Positions 7,514-14,417 of a stretch of DNA of 14,417 nucleotides are shown one piece after another. Below the pieces are notes generated by a model. That model was not told where the DNA came from. It saw nothing but the letters and a program-made list of their open reading frames with translations, and did no database searches. Position 1 is the stretch's first letter; every line of letters begins with the position of its first letter. The stretch is from JBGTHB01 sp041746415. GTDB lineage: Bacteria; Pseudomonadota; Gammaproteobacteria; Coxiellales; Coxiellaceae. The DNA lies in the NCBI GenBank assembly GCA_041746415.1, contig JBGTHB010000067.1, positions 1 through 14,417 of the forward strand. Direction: 5' to 3'. The position numbers and the translations under genes were made by a program.

Positions 7514-7535
7514 CTCAGTTAACGATAAAACTGAG
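7514..7535. repeat. Small inverted repeat upstream of the MFS gene
   Basis: CTCAGTT, 8 bp, AACTGAG: perfect 7-bp arms between the terminator at 7543-7567 and the MFS promoter region. No T-run follows on either strand. Function unclear; it may be part of the MFS regulatory region. Confidence 0.25.
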
Positions 7536-7542
7536 AAGCTAT

Positions 7543-7567
7543 AAAAAAAACCCGGCATAAAGCCGGG
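7543..7567 (-). terminator. Rho-independent terminator of the His-rich small protein gene
   Basis: On the minus strand: CCCGGC, loop TTTAT, GCCGGG, then eight T residues. The stem of six G-C pairs followed by the T-run is a textbook terminator, 18 bp after the stop codon at 7586. It also insulates the MFS gene that follows on the same strand. Confidence 0.88.
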
Positions 7568-7585
7568 CATAAACATCAACAAAAA

Positions 7586-7936
7586 TTAATTATAATAGTG
7601 CACCGTACGACACACGCGATAACCATTCGCCGTATCCCAACAATTGGTGCGAGTATAACTGCCAGCAGGTGCGTAATAAGTGCGGTTCACCACCACAGTT
7701 TGCGGTTGTGACATGGCAGCACCAGCCATCATGCCGATCGCCGCACCGGCAAACAAACCCACTGCCGCCGCATCACCATTACTCCAACCGCCATGATAAT
7801 AATGAGGGTGATAATAATGATGGTAACCCCAACCACCGCCATGACATCCCCATGGATTACACCAGGCAAAAGTGGAAGGCGCGGCCAACATACCAGCTAA
7901 TGCTAGCAGCATAACGATTTTTTGAATTCGGTTCAT
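7586..7936 (-). CDS. Small secreted His/Tyr/Gly-rich protein with a glycine-zipper segment
   Basis: A 116-residue protein of no family I can name. Residues 1-24 form a signal peptide (Asn-Arg-Ile-Gln-Lys, hydrophobic core, cleavage after STFA). Residues 25-51 are dominated by His, Tyr, Gly and Trp, with Cys at 26 and 31. Residues 56-74 are Ala/Gly-rich with small residues spaced as in glycine-zipper membrane segments. The tail has Cys at 99 and 109, which could form a disulfide. Location is periplasm or outer membrane. Metal binding by the His cluster is possible but unproven. The ATG at 7936 is chosen over an upstream in-frame codon at 7978 because GGAGAT lies 8 nt before it and the signal peptide starts there. 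It is transcribed alone, ending in a strong terminator. Confidence 0.8.
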   Translation of the reverse strand: MNRIQKIVMLLALAGMLAAPSTFAWCNPWGCHGGGWGYHHYYHPHYYHGGWSNGDAAAVGLFAGAAIGMMAGAAMSQPQTVVVNRTYYAPAGSYTRTNCWDTANGYRVCRTVHYYN

Positions 7937-8030
7937 TACTCTATCTCCAAAATTGATAGCGTTAGCATAATAAACCAATGTTACGTGGATATTATTAAAT
8001 ACACTTTATTTGTAACAAGGTTGTAACCTG

Positions 8031-8048
8031 GAGCCTGTATTCAGGCTC
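8031..8048. repeat. Hairpin between the lipoprotein gene and the His-rich gene
   Basis: GAGCCTG, loop TATT, CAGGCTC: a perfect 7-bp stem about 45 bp downstream of the lipoprotein stop codon. There is no T-run on either strand, so it would be a weak or Rho-assisted terminator or an RNA-stabilising hairpin. A second tiny palindrome, GGTTGTAACC, sits directly to its left. Confidence 0.4.
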
Positions 8049-8092
8049 TTACCTAATCGACAGGGTTGATCGCAGGCCAATCGATGAGAAAG

Positions 8093-8458
8093 CTAGGGCT
8101 GCAATGAACGATCCCACTGCAAGTAGTTTTCATCGCGTTGAATATAACTCAATACTTCCTGCGCTTTGACTTCACAGCTTTTATAATCACTCGCTTGTTG
8201 TGCTTTTGTGGCCTGACCCAACAGTTGGCCCAACGCGCTTAAATCCACAGCGCCAGTATTTTTTTGCGACTTAAAATCACCGAGTTTTTGATTGGCCGCT
8301 GCAATAGCTTGTTGACAAGCTTGGGGCGTTGCTGGCCCTGTTGAAGCTGGCTGATATGCTCCGCTGTCATTGCCAGTATAAATAGTGCCGCAAGCCGACA
8401 GGCTCAGCACGAAGCCCAAACTAACCACAAGCTGCCATATAAAGCGGATTTGGATCAT
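8093..8458 (-). CDS. Small outer-membrane-type lipoprotein, function unknown
   Basis: A 121-residue protein with a lipoprotein signal peptide. A hydrophobic core ends in the lipobox L20-S-A-C23, and Gly follows the cysteine, so sorting to the outer membrane is expected (no Asp at +2). Residues 24-45 are a Ser/Thr/Pro/Gly linker. Residues 46-115 are predicted helical, with repeated Ala and Gln spacing and two cysteines (48 and 94) that could pair across two helices. The helical Ala-rich pattern resembles DUF4398-like envelope proteins, but I am not confident of a family. It is divergent from the dacA unit. No Shine-Dalgarno precedes the ATG; an extended -10 box ends 6 nt upstream. Confidence 0.75.
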   Translation of the reverse strand: MIQIRFIWQLVVSLGFVLSLSACGTIYTGNDSGAYQPASTGPATPQACQQAIAAANQKLGDFKSQKNTGAVDLSALGQLLGQATKAQQASDYKSCEVKAQEVLSYIQRDENYLQWDRSLQP

Positions 8459-8464
8459 ACAATA

Positions 8465-8473
8465 ACTATAGCA
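8465..8473 (-). promoter_or_regulatory. Extended -10 promoter of the lipoprotein gene
   Basis: On the minus strand TGC-TATAGT, an extended -10 element, ends 6 nt before the ATG at 8458. No good -35 box is present, as is common for extended -10 promoters. The predicted transcript would start at about the start codon. Confidence 0.35.
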
Positions 8474-8480
8474 GACAGCA

Positions 8481-8553
8481 GCTTGATTTTACTGCTTGAT
8501 TTAAAGGTATTGCCTAGTGCGAAATCCTAGGAATATTGATAGCATATGTCCTA
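8481..8553. promoter_or_regulatory. Divergent regulatory region before dacA
   Basis: Contains GCTTGATTT twice, at 8481-8489 and 8494-8502 (13-bp period), and an imperfect inverted repeat TAGGA...TCCTA at 8528-8553, about 25 bp before the dacA start. No convincing -35/-10 pair for dacA could be fixed by eye. Confidence 0.3.
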
Positions 8554-8577
8554 AATCAATTCCGAGGGACGATTTCA

Positions 8578-9792
8578 ATGAATGCATTCAAATTACTGAT
8601 CGCAACGGCTATTTCGAGTGCCAGCTTATTGGCAACTAGCGCCTTAGCCGCTAATACCAACTTACTAAGTACAAACCAAAACGCCACTACCACTCAAAAC
8701 GCGACCCCACCTACATTAGTACCACCTGCGCCGGCTCTCAACGCGAAAGGTTATGTGTTAATGGACGCAAACTCCGGCAACATCATCGCCCAAAAAAATA
8801 TGGACCAACGCATGGAGCCCGCCAGTCTTACTAAAATGATGACGCTGTATGTTACTTTTCAAGCGTTAGCCAGCGGACAAATTCATTTGGATGACAGCGT
8901 ACGCGTCAGCAAACAGGCCTGGTCAACCGGTGGTTCAAGAATGTTTTTAAAAGTGGGCTCCGATGTCAAAGTGAGCCAGCTCATTCAAGGCGTGATTGTG
9001 GATTCAGGAAATGACGCCTGTGTTACGCTGGCGCAATACATTGGTGGTACTGAAGACACCTTCGCTAACTTAATGAATCAAACAGCCGTCCGTCTTAATA
9101 TGGACAACACCCATTATGTCGATTCAACCGGTTTACCGCGCCCCCAACATTATTCAACACCACACGATATGGCTCTGTTAGCGCGCGCTATTATTGAAGA
9201 CTTCCCGCAGTACTACCACTTTTTCAATGAAAAGTGGTTAAAGTACAACAACATCAAACAGCCGAATCGCAACCGTTTATTATGGCGTGATCCTTCAGTG
9301 GATGGCTTAAAAACAGGCCATACTGCAGAAGCAGGTTATTGTTTAGTAACATCAGCTAAACGCGATGATACGCGACTGATTTCAGTTGTGATGGGCACAC
9401 CCACTGACAACGCTCGTGCTGATGACTCTCAAGCATTGTTGAATTACGGTTTTCGTTTTTTCAAAACCTATACATTATTTGATGCACAACAAGCGCTCGC
9501 CAAACCCCGTGCTTGGTATGGTGAAAAAGATAACGTCTCACTGGGATTAGCAAAACCCTTGCAAGTTACGGTCCCTGTGGGCGAATACAATAAACTGCAA
9601 GCACAATTGAAATTACCCAAACGCATTGAAGCGCCCATTAAACAAGGCGACGCCTACGGTAATGTGGTAGTGACTTTAAATGGCCAGGTTATCTCAACCA
9701 CACCGTTAGTTGCTCTCGAAAGTGATGCGCGAGGCGGTTTATTTACGCGTGCGGCTGACCATATATCCATGACATTTCATAAATGGTTTTAG
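8578..9792 (+). CDS. dacA: D-alanyl-D-alanine carboxypeptidase (PBP5/6 family)
   Basis: A periplasmic serine peptidase that removes the terminal D-alanine of peptidoglycan pentapeptides and so limits cross-linking. The 404-residue protein has a signal peptide (residues 1-24, cleavage after ALA), then the three penicillin-binding motifs: S83-L-T-K86 with the nucleophilic serine, S143-G-N145, and K245-T-G247. A beta-rich C-terminal domain (about 300-385) and a short amphipathic tail (GLFTRAADHISMTFHKWF) would hold it on the outer face of the inner membrane, as in PBP5. A linker rich in Thr, Asn and Pro (26-52) precedes the catalytic domain. The ATG at 8578 has GAGGGA about 9 nt upstream and begins the signal peptide; an upstream in-frame start at 8536 lacks both. 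It is the first gene of a packed four-gene run. Confidence 0.96.
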   Translation: MNAFKLLIATAISSASLLATSALAANTNLLSTNQNATTTQNATPPTLVPPAPALNAKGYVLMDANSGNIIAQKNMDQRMEPASLTKMMTLYVTFQALASGQIHLDDSVRVSKQAWSTGGSRMFLKVGSDVKVSQLIQGVIVDSGNDACVTLAQYIGGTEDTFANLMNQTAVRLNMDNTHYVDSTGLPRPQHYSTPHDMALLARAIIEDFPQYYHFFNEKWLKYNNIKQPNRNRLLWRDPSVDGLKTGHTAEAGYCLVTSAKRDDTRLISVVMGTPTDNARADDSQALLNYGFRFFKTYTLFDAQQALAKPRAWYGEKDNVSLGLAKPLQVTVPVGEYNKLQAQLKLPKRIEAPIKQGDAYGNVVVTLNGQVISTTPLVALESDARGGLFTRAADHISMTFHKWF

Positions 9793-9795
9793 TGT

Positions 9796-10680
9796 ATGAA
9801 AAACATCGTATATTTAAATGGTAGTTACCTGCCACAAGATCAAGCCACGATTTCTGTTATGGATCGTGGCTTTTTATTTGGTGACAGCGTTTACGAAGTG
9901 GTGCCCGTTTTTAATAATCGCTTAGTTGGTGTAGATGAGCACTTAGCACGACTTGAACGCTCCTTAACTGCCATCTACATGACTATGCCGCTCGATAAAA
10001 ACAGTTTCAAAAAAATATTTCAAACATTATTAGAAAAAAATAATTTGCACGGTGATGCAAAAATTTATTTGCAAATTACTCGCGGTGCAAGTGAAGAACG
10101 TAACCACCACATCCCTCGCGATTGTCAGCCGACCGTGTTTGTCTGTGCTACTGCCGCTCATGTGCCTTCATATACCGAGTTGGCAAAAGGATTTAAAGCC
10201 ATCACTTTGGAAGATTCACGCCGACGTGATTGTTTTATTAAATCCACCTGCCTATTGCCAAATGTGCTTGCTCAATATCAAGCAGAACAAAATGGCGCCC
10301 TGGAAGCTATTTTTATTCGCAATGGTTATGTTAGTGAAGCGACTTCCAGTAATGTGGTTATGGTAAAAGATGAAATCATTATTACACCGCCACAAAAACC
10401 AGAAATTTTACCAGGCATTACCCGCAGCACCATTTTAAAACTGGCGCATACTAATAACATCGCTCACCAAGAACGCGAGATTGAAAAAGAAGAACTCGAA
10501 ACCGCTGACGAAATTTGGGTAACAGGATCCACTAAAGAAATTTGCCCCATCATCATACTAAACGAACGCCCAGTCGGCACCGGAGAAACTGGTCCTGTTT
10601 GGCATGAGTTAGTAGGGCTTTATTATCAATACCGCAATCATGGCAGCGCTAATTCAACCCAAGGTGAGGCTACGCTATGA
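9796..10680 (+). CDS. dat: Class IV PLP aminotransferase, D-amino-acid transaminase type
   Basis: A cytoplasmic pyridoxal-phosphate enzyme, likely exchanging amino groups between D-alanine and 2-oxoglutarate to give D-glutamate and pyruvate. The 294-residue protein has the fold-type IV markers: K149 (FIKSTCLLPN) for the PLP Schiff base and E181 (VSEATSSN) near the pyridine nitrogen. R102-x-H104 and Y33 match the carboxylate-trap residues of Bacillus D-amino-acid transaminase (R98, H100, Y31) with a nearly constant offset. This favours Dat over branched-chain aminotransferase or aminodeoxychorismate lyase. It starts 3 bp after the dacA stop and its end overlaps ybeD by 4 bp (ATGA), so translation is coupled along the run. 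The pairing with a carboxypeptidase that releases D-alanine makes metabolic sense. Confidence 0.88.
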   Translation: MKNIVYLNGSYLPQDQATISVMDRGFLFGDSVYEVVPVFNNRLVGVDEHLARLERSLTAIYMTMPLDKNSFKKIFQTLLEKNNLHGDAKIYLQITRGASEERNHHIPRDCQPTVFVCATAAHVPSYTELAKGFKAITLEDSRRRDCFIKSTCLLPNVLAQYQAEQNGALEAIFIRNGYVSEATSSNVVMVKDEIIITPPQKPEILPGITRSTILKLAHTNNIAHQEREIEKEELETADEIWVTGSTKEICPIIILNERPVGTGETGPVWHELVGLYYQYRNHGSANSTQGEATL

Positions 10681-11036
10681 CAAAAAAGCCCAGCAAAAAA
10701 AAAGTCACGCCAAAAAAAACCACTACGACTAAAATCAAAAAGCCATTAGCAAAAAAACCTCAGCGAAATAAAACAACTCAAAAAGAATTGCTTGAGTTTC
10801 CTTGTGATTTCACCATCAAAGTAGTTGGCCGCTCCGATGACAATTTCAGAGCGCACATTGAGCTGATCGTGCGCAAACGTTTTCCAAAAATAAAAGACTC
10901 TGCGTTCAGCCAGCGTTTATCACGTGAAGCAAATTATCTTGCCTTAACCATTGTGGTACACGTCAAAAACCGCGCTGAACTGGATTCACTATATGAAGAA
11001 TTATCAGCCTCTCCCAAAGTAATTATGGCGTTATAA
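10677..11036 (+). CDS. ybeD: YbeD/DUF493 family protein with lysine-rich N-terminal extension
   Basis: A small cytoplasmic protein with a ferredoxin-like (ACT-like) fold and no established biochemical role. The last ~82 residues match the family: E37-L-L-E-F-P-C-D-F-T-I-K-V near the start of the domain and L105-Y-E-E-L near the end, as in E. coli YbeD, which also follows dacA. The 119-residue length exceeds the usual ~87 because residues 1-36 form an extra basic tail with 14 lysines. The ATGA overlap with dat and the lack of another ATG near residue 37 support this start. The tail is coded by A-rich DNA with runs of nine (10695-10703) and eight (10712-10719) A. The lipB gene that follows ybeD in E. 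coli is absent here. Confidence 0.9.
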   Translation: MTKKPSKKKVTPKKTTTTKIKKPLAKKPQRNKTTQKELLEFPCDFTIKVVGRSDDNFRAHIELIVRKRFPKIKDSAFSQRLSREANYLALTIVVHVKNRAELDSLYEELSASPKVIMAL

Positions 11037-11037
11037 A

Positions 11038-13083
11038 ATGGCACTAGAACATTATTTCATGCAGCTTAACGACTTCTTTCAGCAAAATTTATTATGGGCT
11101 GAGTTGTTTACGTTTTTGGTGGCGTTTACTGAATCGTTGCCCCTCATTGGAACAATTATCCCTGGCTCCGTTACCATGACCGTCATTGGCATCTTTGTGG
11201 GTCGCGGCACCATGCCTGTCGGCGTAACCCTATTGGTTGCGACGATCGGTGCTATTTGCGGTGACAGTTTGAGTTTCTGGGTTGGCAAATACTACAATGA
11301 ACGTTTGCGTCTAATGTGGCCCTTCAAAAACCATCCCAAATGGCTTACTAGCGGTGAGATCTTCTTCATTAAACATGGCGGTAAAAGTATTCTCATCGGG
11401 CGTTTTGTTGGCCCTGTGCGCTCAACCGTTCCTTTAATTGCTGGTTTATTGCGATTAAATTGGTCGCGTTTTTTAATTGCCGCTAGTTGCTCGGCTTTGC
11501 TATGGGCTGTGATCTATTTGCTGCCCGGTATTTTAATTGGTGCCATCTCACTTGAATTACCCAAAGGCGCCACCTTTAAATTTATGCTGATTGCGCTAGG
11601 CGTTATTGTGTTGTTGTGGCTAATATTTTGGGCTATTCAGCGCTTTTTTTACTTTATTGCTTACTACATTAATCGGGCCGTTGATGCACTGTGGGATTGG
11701 TTTAATCAACACCATAGCTCACGCTTTTTAATTCGCTTGATTCGCAATCAACAAAACCCACTGGATCATCACCAACTTACTATCGCTATGATAGCTGTGT
11801 TATGTGGCTTATTATATTTAATCTGGTTCCCCTTAGCCTTATTGCATACCTCAATTACGCACCTCAACCTACCGCTATTTCATTTTCTGCAAAGTTTACG
11901 CACCCATCGTGCTGATACTTTTTTTATCTCACTTAGCTTGCTCACTGAAGCAAAAACAATTTTATGTATTAGCTTTATTATCGCCGTAATTTTTGGTGTC
12001 ACCAAACAATGGCGCACTTGTTTGTTCTTATTAGGATTGATTTTTCTAACAGCAGCAAGTGTGGAATTTTTCAAAACATTTTTTTACTCTGCTCGTCCAC
12101 TAGGCATCATGCTAGTTAAAGCCAGCTCTTCTTTACCAAGCGGTCATACTACCTTGGCAGTAACGTTGTATGGCTTTTTTGGTTATTATTGCGCTCAATG
12201 CTTGCAGCGCAGGTGGCATTGGCTGCCTTACCTCATCACAGGTTTACTGATCCTTACCACCGCCTTTTCACGCCTTTATTTAGGTGCTCATTGGTTCACT
12301 GATGTCATAGCCGGTTTGCTATTAGGTGCAACTTTATTGTTGGCGGTTATTGTTGTTTATCGTCGTAATATCAGGAGTGAACTTTTCTCTAAGTGGCACA
12401 TTTTTTATATTGTCATACCCTTCATTATTGGCTATGGTTTAGCCGTGCATTTTGGAATGCGTCAAGCCCGTTATGATTATTCGCTGCATAAACCGCAACA
12501 TTATCTGACACAGCAGCAATGGTGGCAGCAACCGACAAAATACTTGCCGCTTTATCGTGATAATCGCTTCGGCACGCCAATTCAACCCTTTAACATTCAG
12601 TGGTCTGACAGTCTTACTACAATTAAATTGCTATTACTCAACCGTGGTTGGCATGAGGCTGAAACAAAGCAAACATTACAATCGACGCTGCAACGCTTGG
12701 CAGCAAAAAGTCCGACCCAACACATGCCGTTTTTTTCTCTGCTGTATCTTAACCGCCCGCCTGCTTTAGCTATGTATAAAAATCTGGATAAAAACAAACT
12801 GATTGTAGAACTGCGTCTATGGAAAACAAATATTCATTTTGTGAATAGTAACCAAGCGGTATGGATTGGTAGTTTTAACTTTCGCCGCGCCGCCACTAAA
12901 AATCTACAATTAAATTCGCACCAACACATCACCCTGATTAATGGCGGCGGCGTAATCGAACTTACTCGAGCTTTAGCTAGTTACGATATTAAAATCATTC
13001 AAATGCCCATAACAGCAGAACCCAAAGCTATCCAAGAGCTGTCGTGGAATGGTAAGCTACTGATTATTCGTCGCAAATCCTAG
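11038..13083 (+). CDS. DedA-PAP2-LssY_C membrane protein (LssY-like)
   Basis: A 681-residue inner-membrane protein with three joined domains. Residues ~15-200 are a DedA/SNARE-associated domain (E32, I41-P-G43, G121-R-F-V-G-P-V-R128), a family linked to lipid carrier recycling and flipping. Residues ~245-445 are a PAP2 phosphatase with all three catalytic motifs: K346-x6-R353-P, P367-S-G-H370, and S411-R412-x5-H418-x3-D422. Substrates of such domains are lipid phosphates, for example undecaprenyl pyrophosphate or phosphatidate. Residues ~475-665 are soluble and resemble the C-terminal domain of Legionella LssY. The same order occurs in LssY, encoded in the lss secretion locus, but no secretion genes are nearby. 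The start is 1 bp after the ybeD stop, without a clear ribosome site, so coupling is likely. A role in recycling envelope lipid carriers alongside the carboxypeptidase is inference. Confidence 0.92.
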   Translation: MALEHYFMQLNDFFQQNLLWAELFTFLVAFTESLPLIGTIIPGSVTMTVIGIFVGRGTMPVGVTLLVATIGAICGDSLSFWVGKYYNERLRLMWPFKNHPKWLTSGEIFFIKHGGKSILIGRFVGPVRSTVPLIAGLLRLNWSRFLIAASCSALLWAVIYLLPGILIGAISLELPKGATFKFMLIALGVIVLLWLIFWAIQRFFYFIAYYINRAVDALWDWFNQHHSSRFLIRLIRNQQNPLDHHQLTIAMIAVLCGLLYLIWFPLALLHTSITHLNLPLFHFLQSLRTHRADTFFISLSLLTEAKTILCISFIIAVIFGVTKQWRTCLFLLGLIFLTAASVEFFKTFFYSARPLGIMLVKASSSLPSGHTTLAVTLYGFFGYYCAQCLQRRWHWLPYLITGLLILTTAFSRLYLGAHWFTDVIAGLLLGATLLLAVIVVYRRNIRSELFSKWHIFYIVIPFIIGYGLAVHFGMRQARYDYSLHKPQHYLTQQQWWQQPTKYLPLYRDNRFGTPIQPFNIQWSDSLTTIKLLLLNRGWHEAETKQTLQSTLQRLAAKSPTQHMPFFSLLYLNRPPALAMYKNLDKNKLIVELRLWKTNIHFVNSNQAVWIGSFNFRRAATKNLQLNSHQHITLINGGGVIELTRALASYDIKIIQMPITAEPKAIQELSWNGKLLIIRRKS

Positions 13084-13120
13084 GCATATTGTTAAGCTCG
13101 CTTCACGTTCAAATTTGCTG

Positions 13121-13126
13121 TATAGT
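13121..13126 (+). promoter_or_regulatory. Candidate -10 box of deaD
   Basis: TATAGT, 37 nt before the deaD ATG, with no convincing -35 box. A run of nine T residues (13130-13138) follows in the predicted leader. No obvious intrinsic terminator for the preceding gene is present, so read-through from the upstream run is possible. Confidence 0.3.
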
Positions 13127-13163
13127 CCATTTTTTTTTCAACTTTAACCTCGCGGTAACCAAC

Positions 13164-14417
13164 ATGTCCCAAGCTGTTTCATTTGACGATCTGAATTTAC
13201 ATCCTAAGGTGCTATTAGGTATTAAAAAATTGGGTTACGAAACCCCATCCCCAGTGCAACTAGAAGGCATTCCAGCATTGCTAGCCGGGCGTGACATCGT
13301 TGGCCAAGCGCAAACTGGTACTGGCAAAACGGCTGCTTTCGCTTTACCTATTCTCAGCCAAATTGAAATTAAAAATAATCGTCCCCAAGCGCTCATTCTG
13401 GCCCCAACGCGCGAACTGGCTATTCAAGTGGCGGAAGCATTTCAAAATTACGCCAAATTTATCCCTGGTTTCCATGTGCTACCTATTTATGGTGGCCAAG
13501 ATTATCAAATCCAATTACGCGCTCTAAAACGCGGGCCCCACGTTGTAGTAGGAACACCCGGCCGTGTAATGGATCATATGCGTCGTCACACCTTGCGCTT
13601 AGATGGATTGAAAATGTTAGTACTTGATGAAGCCGACGAAATGCTGCGCATGGGATTTTTAGAAGACGTGGAATGGGTATTAGAACAAATCGAACAAGAA
13701 CACCAAACCGCTTTATTTTCAGCAACAATGCCAACCAGCATTCGTAATATTGCCAAACGTTTTTTAAACAATCCGGTGAAAGTGCACATTGAACCAAACG
13801 TTTCAACTGTAGCCGCCATCGAACAATACTACATGCTAGTTGAAAAACGCGACAAAATTGAAGCCTTAACCCGCTACCTAGAAGTAGCCGCTATTGACGG
13901 TGCAATTGTTTTCACTGGCACCAAAACTTATTCCGTTGAAGTGGCAGAACGATTAAGCGCACGCGGCTATGCTGCTGCGGCATTAAATGGCGACATGAGT
14001 CAACGCCTGCGTGAACAAGTGGTGGCTAAATTTAAAAATGGCCAAATTGATTTTATCGTTGCTACCGAAGTAGCGGCACGTGGTCTAGACGTGGAGCGTG
14101 TGAGCCACGTGATCAACTTAGATATTCCCCAAGCGGCGGAATCGTATATTCACCGTATTGGTCGAACAGGTCGTGCTGGGCGTTCCGGTGTGTCACTGTT
14201 ATTTGTCACACCGCGCGAGCAACGCATGCTGCGAGAAATTCGCACAGCGGTAAACAATCAACTTAAATTAATTCAACCGCCTTCAGTTAAAGAAATTCAA
14301 TCCACGCGTGCTTCAAAATTCAAAAGCGATATTTTGCACGTATTATACAACAAAAATCTTGCTTCACAACGTAATACTATTGAAGAGCTGTGTCATGAAA
14401 GCAATCACAAAGCGCTG
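13164..14417 (+). CDS. deaD: DEAD-box ATP-dependent RNA helicase DeaD/CsdA (3' partial)
   Basis: An ATP-dependent RNA unwinding enzyme used in ribosome assembly and mRNA decay, important in the cold. The frame is open for 418 codons to the right edge; family members run to about 560-650 residues, so the C-terminal RNA-binding region is missing from the window. Motifs in order: Q motif (F7, P30-V-Q32), Walker A A49-Q-T-G-T-G-K-T56, PTREL at 81-85, TPGR at 131-134, DEAD at 155-158, SAT at 186-188, the ATEVAARGLD block at 300-309, and H330-R-I-G-R-T-G-R337. The stretch AALNGDMSQ...LREQ is characteristic of DeaD rather than RhlB, RhlE or SrmB. Motif V reads ATEVAARGLD where ATDVAARGLD is usual, a conservative change. 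The ATG at 13164 starts the Q-motif domain; only a weak ribosome site precedes it. Confidence 0.95.
   Translation, partial: MSQAVSFDDLNLHPKVLLGIKKLGYETPSPVQLEGIPALLAGRDIVGQAQTGTGKTAAFALPILSQIEIKNNRPQALILAPTRELAIQVAEAFQNYAKFIPGFHVLPIYGGQDYQIQLRALKRGPHVVVGTPGRVMDHMRRHTLRLDGLKMLVLDEADEMLRMGFLEDVEWVLEQIEQEHQTALFSATMPTSIRNIAKRFLNNPVKVHIEPNVSTVAAIEQYYMLVEKRDKIEALTRYLEVAAIDGAIVFTGTKTYSVEVAERLSARGYAAAALNGDMSQRLREQVVAKFKNGQIDFIVATEVAARGLDVERVSHVINLDIPQAAESYIHRIGRTGRAGRSGVSLLFVTPREQRMLREIRTAVNNQLKLIQPPSVKEIQSTRASKFKSDILHVLYNKNLASQRNTIEELCHESNHKAL

Noticed and set aside
8536..8577. Upstream in-frame start for the carboxypeptidase adding 14 residues
   Set aside because: It would put extra residues before a normal signal peptide, and the ribosome site GAGGGA serves the ATG at 8578.
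11079..12797. Minus-strand frames inside the DedA-PAP2-LssY gene
   Set aside because: All are 60-70 codons, lie antisense to motif-bearing coding sequence and lack start signals.

Overview
The window looks like ordinary chromosome of an AT-leaning Gammaproteobacterium. The blocks ndk-rlmN and dacA-dat-ybeD are typical of that class. A DedA/PAP2/LssY three-domain protein and a DUF4172-type Fic protein hint at the Legionellales or a related intracellular or freshwater lineage. That placement is inference from gene content only; no rRNA or other phylogenetic marker was compared.

Layout. (1) 1-1281 (+): a coiled-coil plus nucleotidyltransferase-fold protein, cut by the left edge, with no family I can name. 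Its 3' end overlaps the convergent rlmN by 38 bp. (2) 1244-2756 (-): ndk and rlmN, overlapping by 20 bp and driven by a consensus sigma70 promoter. (3) 2757-3038: non-coding, holding the ndk promoter and a small inverted repeat. (4) 3039-4148 (-): a Fic-domain AMPylase-type protein with an internal inhibitory helix and a C-terminal winged helix. Its promoter carries two copies of an inverted-repeat operator. (5) 4323-5918 (+): a CPA1 sodium/proton antiporter, ending 3 bp from a convergent 14-TM-type MFS exporter (5922-7424, -). (6) 7586-7936 (-): a small secreted His/Tyr/Gly-rich protein with a clear terminator. 8093-8458 (-): a small lipoprotein. (7) 8578-13083 (+): a tightly packed run of a D,D-carboxypeptidase (PBP5/6), a D-amino-acid-transaminase-like enzyme, a YbeD/DUF493 protein with a lysine-rich extension, and a DedA-PAP2-LssY membrane protein. 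(8) 13164 to the right edge (+): DeaD-family RNA helicase, cut at its 3' end.

How the genes fit together. The four-gene run has a cell-envelope theme. The carboxypeptidase trims peptidoglycan stem peptides and releases D-alanine, a D-amino-acid transaminase can act on D-alanine, and the DedA/PAP2 protein probably handles lipid phosphates. The remaining genes are housekeeping (ndk, rlmN, deaD), transport (CPA1, MFS) or small envelope proteins.

I see no phage, insertion sequence, CRISPR array, tRNA or rRNA. Most of the window is conventional. The most interesting signals are the fic gene with its duplicated operator over a probable leaderless start, the recurrence of -10 boxes 6-9 nt from start codons that lack Shine-Dalgarno sequences, and the unassigned nucleotidyltransferase.
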